A stretch of DNA of 26,066 nucleotides. Origin: Collinsella sp. (GTDB taxonomy: Bacteria; Actinomycetota; Coriobacteriia; Coriobacteriales; Coriobacteriaceae). Positions 1 through 8,640 of the stretch are shown here, in pieces; the first letter of the stretch is position 1, and every line of letters begins with the position of its first letter. Under the pieces are notes generated by a model that worked only from the letters and a program-made list of their open reading frames with translations, was not told where the DNA came from and ran no database searches. The stretch lies in assembly GCA_019414465.1 (NCBI GenBank), contig DXLY01000012.1, positions 1 through 26,066 of the forward strand, given 5' to 3'. Position numbers and translations under genes: made by a program.

Positions 1-807
1 CCACTCCTTCATGCGAAAGACCGCGTTACCGCCAATCTCTTCTGCATATGCCGCAAACAGCGTGTCGTGAAAGCGCTGCAGCTCAGCAGCCGTTGCAGCA
101 GGGCCGCCCTTGACCATGCGAGCCAGCGCGGGGTTCGCAAGCAAGCCACGCCCCAGCATCACATGGCGTGTGCCGGGATAGACCTCCACCAGCGCGTCCA
201 TGTCCTCAAGATCGAAAATGTCGCCGTTATAGGCCACGGGGAACGGCGCACGCTCCAGCGTCTCGCCATAAAACTCCTTGCGCGGCGAGCCCGTATAACG
301 GTCCTTCTGTACGCGCGGGTGCACAATCAGCTCTGCCAACGGCATGCGGCAATACAGATCGAGCACGCGCTCGTATTCGTCGTCATTCTCCAGCCCCAGC
401 CTGGTCTTTACCGACACCGGCAACGGCGACCGCTCGCACACATCGCTTAAGAACGCCTCGAGCTCGTCGAGATTGCGCAAGAAACCCGAGCCCTTGCCCT
501 TGGCGACAACCGTTCCCGAAGGGCAACCCAGGTTGAGATTGACCTCGCGGTAGCCCATGTCGGCGAGCACCTGCGCCGCCCACACAAACTCGTCCGCGTT
601 CTTGGACATCAGCTGAGGCACTACGTTGAGCCCCTGGTTATTGGCAGGATCGATCTCCTTAAACGCCTTGCCGCCAAAGCGGTTTCCCACCCGCGGCGGC
701 GGCAAAAACGGCGTGTAATAGCAATCGAGCGCGCCGAAGCACTCCGCATGCACGCGACGGAACACATGCCCGGTAATCCCCTCCATAGGGGCCAACGATA
801 GAATCAT
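1..807 (-). CDS. tRNA-dihydrouridine synthase (Dus family), 3' end outside window
   Basis: Open from an ATG at 807 to the window edge, giving 269 residues of a family usually about 310-340 long. The C-terminal part lies outside the window. The N-terminus MILSLAPMEGITGHVFRR is the typical FMN-binding first strand of the Dus TIM barrel. Around residues 90-97, NLNLGCPS holds the family's catalytic cysteine (about Cys95), followed by a glycine/lysine-rich KGKGSGFL stretch, then SVKTRLG and HPR/GDI motifs of the barrel. Dus enzymes use FMN and NADPH to reduce uridine to dihydrouridine in tRNA D-loops; which Dus type this is cannot be told here. A purine-rich stretch (GAGAGAAGAG) just before the ATG may serve as ribosome-binding site. 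It lies 53 bases downstream of the ABC transporter gene on the same strand and could be co-transcribed. Confidence 0.93.
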   Translation of the reverse strand, partial: MILSLAPMEGITGHVFRRVHAECFGALDCYYTPFLPPPRVGNRFGGKAFKEIDPANNQGLNVVPQLMSKNADEFVWAAQVLADMGYREVNLNLGCPSGTVVAKGKGSGFLRNLDELEAFLSDVCERSPLPVSVKTRLGLENDDEYERVLDLYCRMPLAELIVHPRVQKDRYTGSPRKEFYGETLERAPFPVAYNGDIFDLEDMDALVEVYPGTRHVMLGRGLLANPALARMVKGGPAATAAELQRFHDTLFAAYAEEIGGNAVFRMKEW

Positions 808-832
808 CTACTCTTCTCTCATATCAACGAAC

Positions 833-859
833 GTGACAAAGGAACAACCCTTTTGTCGC
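833..859 (-). terminator. weak hairpin between ABC transporter gene and dus
   Basis: GACAAAGG (835-842) pairs with CCTTTTGTC (849-857) with a one-base bulge, in the short gap after the ABC transporter stop codon on the minus strand. No clear T-run follows on that strand, so it may be only a partial terminator or a processing hairpin that lets some transcription continue into dus. Confidence 0.3.
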
Positions 860-860
860 A

Positions 861-3800
861 TTATTCGGAGCGCAGGGCTTCCACGGGATCCTTTTTGGAT
901 GCGCTACGGGCCGGCAGCAGGCCAGCGACAACCGTCAGCAGCACCGAAATTGCAATGAGCACCAGCGCATCCTGCACGGGCAGGCTCATCAGATTGGGTA
1001 CCTGTTTGGCAGCAAGCGCCCAGGCATTAACCGGAAAGCTCACGGCCACCACGACGACAATAGCAAAGACGCCGGCAATGAGGCCCTCGATACATGTCTC
1101 GGCATTGAATACGTTGGCCACGTTGCGCTTCGACGCGCCGATCGCGCGCAGGATGCCAATCTCCTTTTTGCGTTCCAGCACGCTGATGTAGGTGATGATG
1201 CCGATCATGATGGAGCTCACCACCAGGCTGATACTCACGAATGCGATGAGCACCAAGCTGATGGTGTTCACGATGTCGGTCACCGAACCCATGATGATGC
1301 CCATGTAGTCGGTGTATGAGATTGCCTGTTCATCGTGGCCAGAGGCTTTGACCTGCTTGTTGTACGCGTCGATGTGATCGAGCACGCGCTCCTTGGCCTC
1401 AAAGTCACGCGGGAAAATCTTGACTGAGATGGGGTCTGCCTCGTCCGCATAGCCCAACGTGGTCAGATTGTTGTCGTAGGTGAGCTTCGACGCCTTCGCA
1501 TAGCTCATCATGAGCGAGCTCAGGTCCTCGGCGTCCATGTTGAAGTGGATGGCATGAGCAAAGGCACTCGCATCCACGCGCATGGCGCTCGCCAGGTTAG
1601 CAAAACTCGAAGACATCTGCGTCGCCACCTGGTCCATAAGCCCTGCCGCGCCCGCCTTGAGCTGGGATGATACCGTCGACGCTATCTGCTCGCTGATTGC
1701 CTTCATCACCTGATCCATAGCCTGCTGCAGATACGGAGCCAGCTGCTTTTGCACATAGTCGCTCATCGCCTGCTGCAGACGCTCGGCCAGGGCATCGCCG
1801 CCGAGCGCTTTGAGCTGGGCCAGGATTTGCTGAGCTGTGTCATCATTCTCAAGATACGTCGAGAATGCGGCAGAGAGCTTTGACGCGTCCTTAAGATCTT
1901 CGGGCGACAGCGCCTTAAACTGATCAGACTGCAAAAAGCCCTCAAACAGCTGGTTGGCTAGTGTTCCCACCTGCTGCATTTGCTCGGGCGTGAGTTCCAG
2001 ACCGTCAAAGATGCCCGAGAAATCTGGGGTTGGCGCTTTTGCCATGATGTCGCTGAAGTCGATGTCCTTGCCAACGCCCGAAAGGTCAATGTCCAGCCCG
2101 GACAAGTCAAGACCCGACAGGTCCATACCGCCGGCCGCACCCGAAAGTGCAGACGTATCGAACGAGAACGCGCTCTTGAGCGCCGCCTCGTCCACACTGA
2201 ACATGCTGCCCAGATCCACGCCTTGCTTGGCCTCGCCTTGCAGTTCGTCGAAGGTTTTGCCCGTAAAAACATCCGTCTCGGGGTGGGCGAGTTGCTCCTG
2301 CACAATCTGCGAATCGGCGGCGCGCTCCATAAGCTGGCGAGTCAGTGCATGCGTATAGGCAATGCCCGGAGACAACGCACTCGCATTGGCCGTCTCGTTA
2401 GGTCGCACCACGCCCACAATGTGCACGTCAATACCGTCGGCAACCTTGGCAGCCATAAAGTCGGCGTCGTCAGACATGTCGGTCCACATGCCGGTCTCTT
2501 CGTTTTTGCGATAGGCATCGGCCGGCGACAGCACCTTAAACGTCGTGGACAGCGCATCGTCGTAGGTAAAGTCGGCGCCGGTCTCGGGCGTTTCGATCTT
2601 ACCGTCAGCCGTCATGGCGCTGTTAACCAGGTCGTTGAGCTCATCGATATCCAGCGCACCGATGCTGTAGAGCGTATAGTCGCCCACCGTACCGCGGCTC
2701 GAAAGCACCATTACGGCTTCGTTTGCGGACGTGGGCCAATGACCGGCGACGACATCGTACTGGCTGTCGAGCAGGCTCTGGTCGTCAATCATCTCGTTAA
2801 AGACCGAGGTTCCCATGGATTCCATGCTCACCGTTGCCGCCGAGCTCGCGCCGCCGCTCATGGCCTCGGTCATGGCATTGGGCACCAGCCGGACAGGCCT
2901 CTCGTCTCCCTTGCCCGCGCGATAGACAACCGGCGTTACGCCATAGCCGTACTGAATGGCGTTGACCTCTTTATCGATGCCGTCGCCACCGGCATCGAGC
3001 CATGCCTTAAAGCTCGTCATGTCGTTGGACTTAACACTCGCAAACATATCCTTTACGGCCGTGACCACGGGGATTTTATCGGTTCCCGGAGCCTTGCCGT
3101 CGGTGCCGTCGTCGGATAAATCCTCGCCGTTGGACGCCTCATCATCCACAGCCCCCTGTCCGCCCATCATGGACGACAGGTCGTAGTCCTGCTTGGAGAT
3201 GGTGAGCGGGTAGCTCGAAAGCGTATCCTCCTCGACCTTTTTGATGTAGCCGTTTACGCCGTTGGACAGCGCCAGAATCGCCGCGATACCGATAATGCCA
3301 ATCGAGCCCGCAAAGGCCGTCATGGCCGTACGGCCCTTCTTGGTCATGAGGTTTCGAGCAGAAAGCCCCAGCGCCGTCACAAAGCTCATCGAGGTTTTGC
3401 GCGTAGGCTTGGCTTCGCGGCGCGCGGCCTTGGCAGCATCGAAGGGATCGGAATCGTCGGTGATCTTGCCGTCCGCCAGATTGACGATGCGCGTGGCATA
3501 TTGGTACGCCAGCTCGGGATTGTGCGTGACCATAATAACCAGGCGGTCGCGCGCCACATCCTTGAGCAAGTCCATGACCTGCACGGACGTTGTGGAATCC
3601 AAGGCGCCGGTCGGCTCGTCGGCCAGCACAATCTCGGGATCGTTGATCAGGGCACGGGCGATGGCCACGCGCTGCATCTGTCCGCCCGATAGCTGGCTCG
3701 GGCGCTTGTTCATGTGCTCGCCCAGGCCGACTTTCTCCAACGCCTCGCGCGCACGCTGGCGGCGCTCGGCATGCCCCACGCCCGTGAGCGTAAGCGCCAG

Positions 3801-4115
3801 CTCCACGTTTTCCAAAATGGTCTGATGCGGAATGAGGTTATAGCTCTGGAACACAAAGCCAATGCGGTTATTGCGATAGGCATCCCAATCGCGATCGTGA
3901 AAGTCCTTGGTCGATATGCCGTCGATCAGCAAGTCACCAGAATCGAAATGATCGAGCCCACCGATAACGTTGAGCATCGTAGTTTTGCCCGAGCCCGAGG
4001 GACCCAGAATGGCCACGAACTCGTTATCGCGAAAAGACAGGCTTACGTTGTCGAGCGCCACCTGCGTAAACGACTGCGTAACGTACCTTTTGCAAATACC
4101 TTTGAGCTCCAACAT
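861..4115 (-). CDS. ABC transporter, fused ATPase and FtsX/MacB-type permease with very large extracytoplasmic domain
   Basis: A 1084-residue fused ABC exporter half. Residues 1-225 are an LolD/MacB-type ATPase: Walker A GPSGSGKT (38-45), signature LSGGQ (about 140), Walker B with VLADEPTGALD (about 162-171). A first membrane helix follows (about 260-285), then about 650 residues predicted outside the membrane, then three C-terminal FtsX helices with the ERKKEIGILRAIGAS motif and a terminal DPVEALRSE. The outer domain contains a DLSGLDLSGL repeat stretch (about 655-685) and a long helical, Gln/Ala-rich part (about 715-840) that looks coiled-coil. The ATG at 4115 is preferred because GGAGAGG lies 9 bases upstream; an in-frame GTG at 4142 is less well placed. 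MacB-type proteins act as mechanotransmission exporters or remodel envelope substrates rather than classic pumps. The substrate is unknown; antimicrobial peptide or lipoprotein handling is possible. Confidence 0.92.
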   Translation of the reverse strand: MLELKGICKRYVTQSFTQVALDNVSLSFRDNEFVAILGPSGSGKTTMLNVIGGLDHFDSGDLLIDGISTKDFHDRDWDAYRNNRIGFVFQSYNLIPHQTILENVELALTLTGVGHAERRQRAREALEKVGLGEHMNKRPSQLSGGQMQRVAIARALINDPEIVLADEPTGALDSTTSVQVMDLLKDVARDRLVIMVTHNPELAYQYATRIVNLADGKITDDSDPFDAAKAARREAKPTRKTSMSFVTALGLSARNLMTKKGRTAMTAFAGSIGIIGIAAILALSNGVNGYIKKVEEDTLSSYPLTISKQDYDLSSMMGGQGAVDDEASNGEDLSDDGTDGKAPGTDKIPVVTAVKDMFASVKSNDMTSFKAWLDAGGDGIDKEVNAIQYGYGVTPVVYRAGKGDERPVRLVPNAMTEAMSGGASSAATVSMESMGTSVFNEMIDDQSLLDSQYDVVAGHWPTSANEAVMVLSSRGTVGDYTLYSIGALDIDELNDLVNSAMTADGKIETPETGADFTYDDALSTTFKVLSPADAYRKNEETGMWTDMSDDADFMAAKVADGIDVHIVGVVRPNETANASALSPGIAYTHALTRQLMERAADSQIVQEQLAHPETDVFTGKTFDELQGEAKQGVDLGSMFSVDEAALKSAFSFDTSALSGAAGGMDLSGLDLSGLDIDLSGVGKDIDFSDIMAKAPTPDFSGIFDGLELTPEQMQQVGTLANQLFEGFLQSDQFKALSPEDLKDASKLSAAFSTYLENDDTAQQILAQLKALGGDALAERLQQAMSDYVQKQLAPYLQQAMDQVMKAISEQIASTVSSQLKAGAAGLMDQVATQMSSSFANLASAMRVDASAFAHAIHFNMDAEDLSSLMMSYAKASKLTYDNNLTTLGYADEADPISVKIFPRDFEAKERVLDHIDAYNKQVKASGHDEQAISYTDYMGIIMGSVTDIVNTISLVLIAFVSISLVVSSIMIGIITYISVLERKKEIGILRAIGASKRNVANVFNAETCIEGLIAGVFAIVVVVAVSFPVNAWALAAKQVPNLMSLPVQDALVLIAISVLLTVVAGLLPARSASKKDPVEALRSE

Positions 4116-4257
4116 GGACGGCAACCTCTCCTGCGCAGGCACCCTGCCCGCTCTCCCCCGCCGTTCGTATTCGACGCGTTTGTCCTACTCTATCCCCATT
4201 TTTCACCGACACCAGTGAGGAATGCAACGAACCGCGCCAAAAAACGAACGGGACGGC

Positions 4258-4290
4258 ACCCAAAAGAAGAGGCCCCGAGCGGGACCTCTA
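4258..4290 (-). terminator. Rho-independent terminator of the tlpA-like operon
   Basis: A 10-bp stem with one mismatch (4268-4277 with 4280-4289, loop bases in between) is followed on the minus strand by TCTTTTGGG, a short U-tract. It lies about 80 bases past the stop of the thioredoxin-like lipoprotein gene and before the start of the ABC transporter gene, so it separates these two transcription units. Confidence 0.7.
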
Positions 4291-4368
4291 TATGGTGGAG
4301 ATTATCTTGAAAGGCAGCGGACTACTCCGCACAGCGGCGCACGATCCTCGCCATGCTTTACGCGTTTT

Positions 4369-5340
4369 TTACTGCTCGCTATTCGCAATCGCCTGGTCGA
4401 TAAGCTTGTCGAGTGCTGCGCGCTGCTCGGCGGAGCTAATGGCTCCCACGATTGGATCCCCTACGATGTTGCCGTTCTGATCGATGACATACGTTGTCGG
4501 GAACGAGAACAAATTTGATGTGAACTTACCGGCCTCGCTATCCGACTTGAACCAGATGTTCTTATATGTCACGCCCTTCTTGCTCAGCACGTCCTTGGCA
4601 TCTGCAATCTCGCCCTTGTTGCCATCGAGCGTAAAGGAATTGACACCCACGACCTGGCCGCCCTTCTCGGCAAGCTCCTGATTCAGTTTCTCAAGGTCGC
4701 CCAGCTCGCCCACGCACGGCTTGCAAGTGGTGAACCAGAAGTTCATGACGGTGACCTTGTTCTTAGAGAACAGCTCGTCGCTGTTCACGTCGTTGCCATC
4801 CAGGTCTTTGCCCGTAAAGCTGGGGAACTTCGTCGCCTCGCTCGAAGCATTGGCACCAGCCGTCATGCCAGCGGTCGAAGCGTCGACGCTCTCGCCTGCG
4901 CTCGGCGTGCTTCCACAGCCGGGGAACTCCTTCTCCAAGCTCTCGAGCTTGTCCTCGATCTCCTTGATCTGCTGTGCACCGACCTTGAGTGTCTTAAGCT
5001 CATCCGCCGTGAACTCATCCTTGGCGCCGTCGATGGTCTTGAGCAGGAAATCGCCGTAATTGCTGCCGTCCTCAATCATTGCCGAGTCTTTATTTGCCGC
5101 ATTGAATACCTTTTCCCACAGCGCGTTATCACTCGAAAAGATCTCGTTCTCCTTCTGCATGAGCTTCGCATACAGCTCGGCGGCCTCGTCGGCATTGGCC
5201 GGCTTCTGCGCAGTGAGTTCTGCGATCTTAGGATCGGAGCTCGCAGATTCGCTCGCATTGCCACCGGGCGCCGAACATGCCACAAGGCACAAGGCCAATA
5301 CCGGCACCATAAACAGGGCCGCAATCTTAGAAAGCTTCAT
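4369..5340 (-). CDS. TlpA/ResA-like thioredoxin-fold lipoprotein
   Basis: A 323-residue exported disulfide reductase. The N-terminus is a lipoprotein signal with lipobox LVAC, acylated Cys22. Residues about 40-150 are a helical, acidic region unlike the plain TlpA core. The thioredoxin fold occupies about 170-323: WFTTCKPC carries the redox pair Cys206/Cys209, and FSFPTTYVID supplies the cis-proline segment and final strands. TlpA/ResA proteins reduce disulfides on the outer face of the membrane and need electrons from a membrane partner; the polyferredoxin gene 29 bases upstream is the obvious candidate here. The start is the second of two close ATGs: GGAGG is 7 bases from the ATG at 5340 but only 1 base from the ATG at 5346. 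The distinctive N-terminal helical domain is of unknown role. Confidence 0.92.
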   Translation of the reverse strand: MKLSKIAALFMVPVLALCLVACSAPGGNASESASSDPKIAELTAQKPANADEAAELYAKLMQKENEIFSSDNALWEKVFNAANKDSAMIEDGSNYGDFLLKTIDGAKDEFTADELKTLKVGAQQIKEIEDKLESLEKEFPGCGSTPSAGESVDASTAGMTAGANASSEATKFPSFTGKDLDGNDVNSDELFSKNKVTVMNFWFTTCKPCVGELGDLEKLNQELAEKGGQVVGVNSFTLDGNKGEIADAKDVLSKKGVTYKNIWFKSDSEAGKFTSNLFSFPTTYVIDQNGNIVGDPIVGAISSAEQRAALDKLIDQAIANSEQ

Positions 5341-5369
5341 AGTCATTCCTCCGTTTTGTCGAAGCTTGT

Positions 5370-6272
5370 TTACTTTTTATCGGCAGTCAAGGGAAGCTTT
5401 TCCGCCGACACATCCAGGCCATAGCGATAGCTGATGGCATCGACGGGGCAGGCCCCAATGCACTTTCCGCACCGGATACATTCGGCATGATTGGGCGCGC
5501 GGACCACATCAACGTCCATCTGACAAACCCTTGAACACTTGCCGCACGAGATGCATTTGCACGCGTCGACCTGAATCCCCAACAAGGACACCTTATTCAT
5601 GAGCGCATAGAATGCGCCGAGCGGGCAAATCCATTTGCAGAAGGGGCGATAGAACAAAACGCTCAGCACTACCACGGCAATGAGAACGGCAAGTTTCCAA
5701 GTAAAGAGCTGTCCCAACGCAGATCGAATGCCGGCATTGGCAATGGCCAGAGGAATGGCGCCCTCGAGCACGCCCTGCGGACAGATGTATTTGCAAAAGA
5801 ACGGATCTCCCATCCCCAGATCGTTGACCACCAGCACAGGCAGCACTACCACAGCAAACAGCAGCACGACGTACTTGATGTACGTGAGCGGCTTGAGCTT
5901 TTTCGTGGAGAACTTTTTGCCAGGAATCTTGTGAAGCAGCTCCTGCAGCCAGCCAAACGGGCACAGAAAGCCGCATACAAAGCGTCCCAGCAGCACGCCG
6001 AGCAAAATGAGCGTACCGGTAACATAGTAAGAAAAGTTGAACTTGGATGAACCTACTACCGACTGGAACGACCCGATGGGGCACGCACCCGATGCCGCGG
6101 GGCACGAATAGCAGTTAAGCCCGGGTACGCAGACTGTTTTTCCCGCGCCCTGATAGATGCCGCCTTTGGCAAAGTTTGGCAGGTGAATGTTGGTAATAAG
6201 TGTTGCCGCCGCTTGAATGAATCCGCGAAATCGAGCCAAAACATGCGACGCAGTGTTTTCTCTTTTATCCAA
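5370..6272 (-). CDS. NapH/CcoG-like polyferredoxin membrane protein (4Fe-4S binding)
   Basis: About 300 residues. An early cysteine-rich segment (VCVPGLNCYSCPAASGACP) is followed by four to five membrane helices carrying RFVCGFLCPFGWLQELL, CKYICPQG and FCKWICPLGA, the signature of the NapH/RdxA/CcoG family. The C-terminus has two ferredoxin motifs: CKCISCGKCSRVC and CIRCGKCIGACP. Such proteins pass electrons through or along the membrane. The first plausible start is a TTG at 6272 (protein begins MDKRENTASH) that overlaps the stop codon of the upstream small CXXC gene, with GGAG 10 bases before it; the same frame continues open further upstream to 6362 but that part overlaps the small gene and does not look like this family. 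The overlap suggests translational coupling. It probably supplies reductant to the TlpA-like lipoprotein encoded next. Confidence 0.88.
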   Translation of the reverse strand: MDKRENTASHVLARFRGFIQAAATLITNIHLPNFAKGGIYQGAGKTVCVPGLNCYSCPAASGACPIGSFQSVVGSSKFNFSYYVTGTLILLGVLLGRFVCGFLCPFGWLQELLHKIPGKKFSTKKLKPLTYIKYVVLLFAVVVLPVLVVNDLGMGDPFFCKYICPQGVLEGAIPLAIANAGIRSALGQLFTWKLAVLIAVVVLSVLFYRPFCKWICPLGAFYALMNKVSLLGIQVDACKCISCGKCSRVCQMDVDVVRAPNHAECIRCGKCIGACPVDAISYRYGLDVSAEKLPLTADKK

Positions 6273-6420
6273 TTCCGATACACTCCAAGCACAGCCTAAT
6301 CGCTTTGGCCAGCACGGCATCTGCCTCGCCACGCATAACGCCAAAGCACACCATGGCCACACCGACGATCAGCAACGCAACCTGCATTACAGGTTTTATC
6401 GCTTTGAACAACTTGACCAC
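6265..6420 (-). CDS. CD1871A-family CXXC-motif small membrane protein
   Basis: A ~50-residue reading frame not long enough for ordinary ORF cut-offs: one membrane helix (VALLIVGVAMVCFGVMRG) and the C-terminal RLCLECIGIG, the diagnostic CLECIGIG ending of the small protein family named after Clostridioides CD1871A. The start is uncertain: GTG at 6420 gives 51 residues; TTG at 6411, 8 bases after AAAGGAG, gives 48. The stop codon overlaps the likely TTG start of the polyferredoxin gene by a few bases. The CXXC at the membrane edge could be a dithiol relay between the iron-sulfur protein and the exported thioredoxin; this is inference from gene order, which is all I can see. Confidence 0.85.
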   Translation of the reverse strand: MVKLFKAIKPVMQVALLIVGVAMVCFGVMRGEADAVLAKAIRLCLECIGIG

Positions 6421-6502
6421 TCCTTTCGTCACGCGACCTATTGGACCATATCGACTATAAAATCCGTGTTAAGCGCGATTTGAAATGTGCAAGGAGACTG
6501 TT
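6421..6502. promoter_or_regulatory. divergent promoter region, redox operon versus two-component system
   Basis: This AT-richer gap is the only place from which both divergent transcription units can start. On the minus strand TTAACA and TATGGT are spaced 16 bases apart and could be -35 and -10. On the plus strand TATAAAAT (6456-6463) could be a -10, without a good -35. Binding by the response regulator encoded next door is likely but no clear direct repeat stands out. Confidence 0.4.
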
Positions 6503-7177
6503 ATGCGTATTTTGATCGTCGAGGACGAGCGGGCGCTGTGCGACGCAATCGCGCGCAGCTTGCGGAACTTGGCGTACAGTGTCGACTGCTGTCACGACGG
6601 ACAGGAGGCGCTCGACCTACTGGACGTTGAGGCCTTCGACCTCGTGGTACTCGACCTCAACCTTCCCCGCATCGACGGCATGACCGTACTCAGGGAACTT
6701 AGGAAAACTGACTGCGAGACTAAGGTACTGATTCTGTCCGCACGTGGCGAAGTATCAGATAAAGTCGCCGGACTCGATGCCGGCGCCAACGATTACCTCA
6801 CCAAGCCGTTTCATCTGGACGAGCTTGCGGCAAGGATTCGCAGCCTTACCCTAAGACGCTTTACACAAAGCGACGTAGTTTTAACCTGCGGAAAGCTCAG
6901 CTTTGACACCAAGGCGCGCATCGCTTCCGTGGACAGCGAGGCTTTATCTCTTACGCGCAAGGAAACGGGAATCTTGGAATACCTGATGCTTAATCAGGGG
7001 CGTCCGGTAAGTCAAGAGGAGCTTATCGAGCACGTTTGGGATAGCAGCGTAAACAGCTTTAGCAACGCAACCCGCGTTCATATCTCGTCACTCCGCAAAA
7101 AGCTACGCAGCGCTTTGGGATACGACCCGATTCGCAATCGGATTGGAGAGGGCTACGTTATGGAGGATAGCGAATGA
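6503..7177 (+). CDS. OmpR/PhoB-family response regulator
   Basis: 224 residues. The receiver domain (1-115) has the acidic pair Glu7/Asp8, phospho-acceptor Asp51 in LDLNLP, a conserved switch Ser in ILSAR and Lys in YLTKPF. The winged-helix DNA-binding domain (about 125-224) has LTRKETGILEYLMLNQGRPVSQEELIEHVW and the recognition helix TRVHISSLRKKL, ending GEGYVM. The ATG at 6503 is chosen because AAGGAG lies 6 bases upstream; an ATG at 6485 would add six residues and lacks a site. The stop codon overlaps the kinase start as ATGA, so the two are translationally coupled. Divergent placement suggests it controls the CXXC-polyferredoxin-TlpA operon. Confidence 0.96.
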   Translation: MRILIVEDERALCDAIARSLRNLAYSVDCCHDGQEALDLLDVEAFDLVVLDLNLPRIDGMTVLRELRKTDCETKVLILSARGEVSDKVAGLDAGANDYLTKPFHLDELAARIRSLTLRRFTQSDVVLTCGKLSFDTKARIASVDSEALSLTRKETGILEYLMLNQGRPVSQEELIEHVWDSSVNSFSNATRVHISSLRKKLRSALGYDPIRNRIGEGYVMEDSE

Positions 7178-8313
7178 AAAGGCTTTCGCTGCAATGGCGC
7201 ATAACGATTATGACGGCACTGCTCACGTGTGCGGCGTGCGTGCTGACGAACTGCCTGGTCGGCTATACGGGCATGCGCTACATGGATGCCATCGGCAGTA
7301 ACATCTCGGCCTTTAACGCAACCGGCGAAGATTCGCCCCAGGCGTTCGACCCGACGAAAGCGGTCCCCGATGACAGGGTCACGATCGTCGTAAACGACGC
7401 ACAGGAGTCTTTTGGCACGACAACCTGGTACATCACGGCTGGAGTCACACTCCTTGGCGGCGTGCTGGCATACTTTGTGAGCGGCCGTGCACTCAAACCG
7501 CTACGGGATTTCGCCGCCCAGGTAGAGCGCGTGCAGCCTGACAACCTAAGCGAAATCAGACTCAGTGAAGATGTGCCCACCGAGCTACAACGATGCAGCG
7601 CCTCTTTCAACGACATGATCGCCCGTCTTGGCGAAGGATTCTCTGCACAGCGTCAGTTTACCGGCAACGCCGCACACGAGCTGCGCACCCCGCTCGCCCT
7701 TATGCAAGCACAGATTGAACTATTCATCTCCGAGCACTCCGGTTTGCAACCCGAAACAGCCGAGCTGCTCGGCCTGCTGCAAGAACAAACCGAGCGCATG
7801 TCTCGAATGACCAAGGTATTGCTTGAGATGAGTGAGCTCCGCAGCGTTCCTTGCGAGGACGATGTTGAACTCGGCCCCTTGTCCGAAGAGGTCCTCACTG
7901 ACCTTGCGCCACTTGCCGAAAATAGGAGCATAGCCCTCAACTGTGCTGGAGACGCTTTAGTAATCGGGAGCGACACGCTCCTCTATCGGTTGCTGTTCAA
8001 CCTGGCCGAAAACGCCATCCGTTACAGTCGCTCCGGCTCGACTGTCAATGTCTCCATCAGCGACAGCGACAGCCACGTGCTCCTGCGAGTCAAAGATGAG
8101 GGCTCGGGAATACCCAAGCAGTACCGAGAGAGCATCTTCCAGCCGTTCTTTCGTCTAGACAAATCCCGCAGCAGGGCATACGGCGGCGCAGGACTCGGGC
8201 TAGCGCTTGTTTGGGAAATTGCAGCGCTTCACGGTGGCACGGTAGAGGTCGAAACAAGTTCCGAGAACGGGACTACCATGCTCGTAAGCCTCTCAAAGGG
8301 GGCCACCACGTGA
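7174..8313 (+). CDS. sensor histidine kinase
   Basis: 379 residues. Two membrane helices (about 10-30 and 87-107) bracket a short outer loop of about 55 residues with no recognisable ligand-binding fold. A HAMP-like linker (GRALKPLRDFAAQVERV) follows. The HisKA box AAHELRTPLALM has phospho-acceptor His168. The ATPase part shows N-box NLAENAIRYS (about 280), G1 DEGSGIP (about 308), F-box FQPFFRLDKSRS and G2 GGAGLGLALV. It pairs with the regulator whose stop codon it overlaps by four bases. The signal is unknown; the neighbouring thiol-redox operon makes an envelope redox or cell-wall stress signal plausible. Confidence 0.95.
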   Translation: MKRLSLQWRITIMTALLTCAACVLTNCLVGYTGMRYMDAIGSNISAFNATGEDSPQAFDPTKAVPDDRVTIVVNDAQESFGTTTWYITAGVTLLGGVLAYFVSGRALKPLRDFAAQVERVQPDNLSEIRLSEDVPTELQRCSASFNDMIARLGEGFSAQRQFTGNAAHELRTPLALMQAQIELFISEHSGLQPETAELLGLLQEQTERMSRMTKVLLEMSELRSVPCEDDVELGPLSEEVLTDLAPLAENRSIALNCAGDALVIGSDTLLYRLLFNLAENAIRYSRSGSTVNVSISDSDSHVLLRVKDEGSGIPKQYRESIFQPFFRLDKSRSRAYGGAGLGLALVWEIAALHGGTVEVETSSENGTTMLVSLSKGATT

Positions 8314-8640
8314 TCCGACTGTCCAGGGGTCCCACTCGGCATTGTGAAACGCGTCCCAAAACTTGGACATGAGAAATGGGAGGCAGTTCGCATCTATGCC
8401 GAGGACGAAGTCCTGGCGGGGATTCAGGATGCGCAGAGGAAGCTTACGGCAGAAAACCCCGACAGAGTCGTGACCGTCGGCGGCAATTGTATGGTGTCGC
8501 TTGCCCTCTTCGATTACCTGCACGGGAAATACGAGAACGTTGGAATCGTCTGGATCTATGCGCATCCGGATGTATCCACGCTGAATGATGACTACCCCAA
8601 CGCTCACGCCATGGTACTTGGCAGCCTTTTGGGAGAAAGT
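8314..8640 (+). pseudogene. arginase/agmatinase-family gene remnant
   Basis: About 108 in-frame codons immediately after the kinase gene, with no plausible start site or ribosome-binding site. The stretch VVTVGGNCMVSLALFDYLHG, then GIVWIYAHPDVST and NAHAMVLGSLLGE, follows the ureohydrolase (arginase family) order VTLGGDCSVS... and WIDAHPDVST. Two manganese-ligand aspartates are gone: GGD has become GGN and the first Asp of DAHPD is Tyr. The frame loses all family likeness after about 8637, where a different gene begins on the other strand. It is therefore an internal fragment, missing its N-terminus and the C-terminal half with the second metal motif, and cannot be active. Confidence 0.75.

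Noticed and set aside
1980..3119. 379-codon plus-strand frame inside the ABC transporter gene
   Set aside because: Antisense to a well-supported transporter; Arg/His-rich composition and no homology features.
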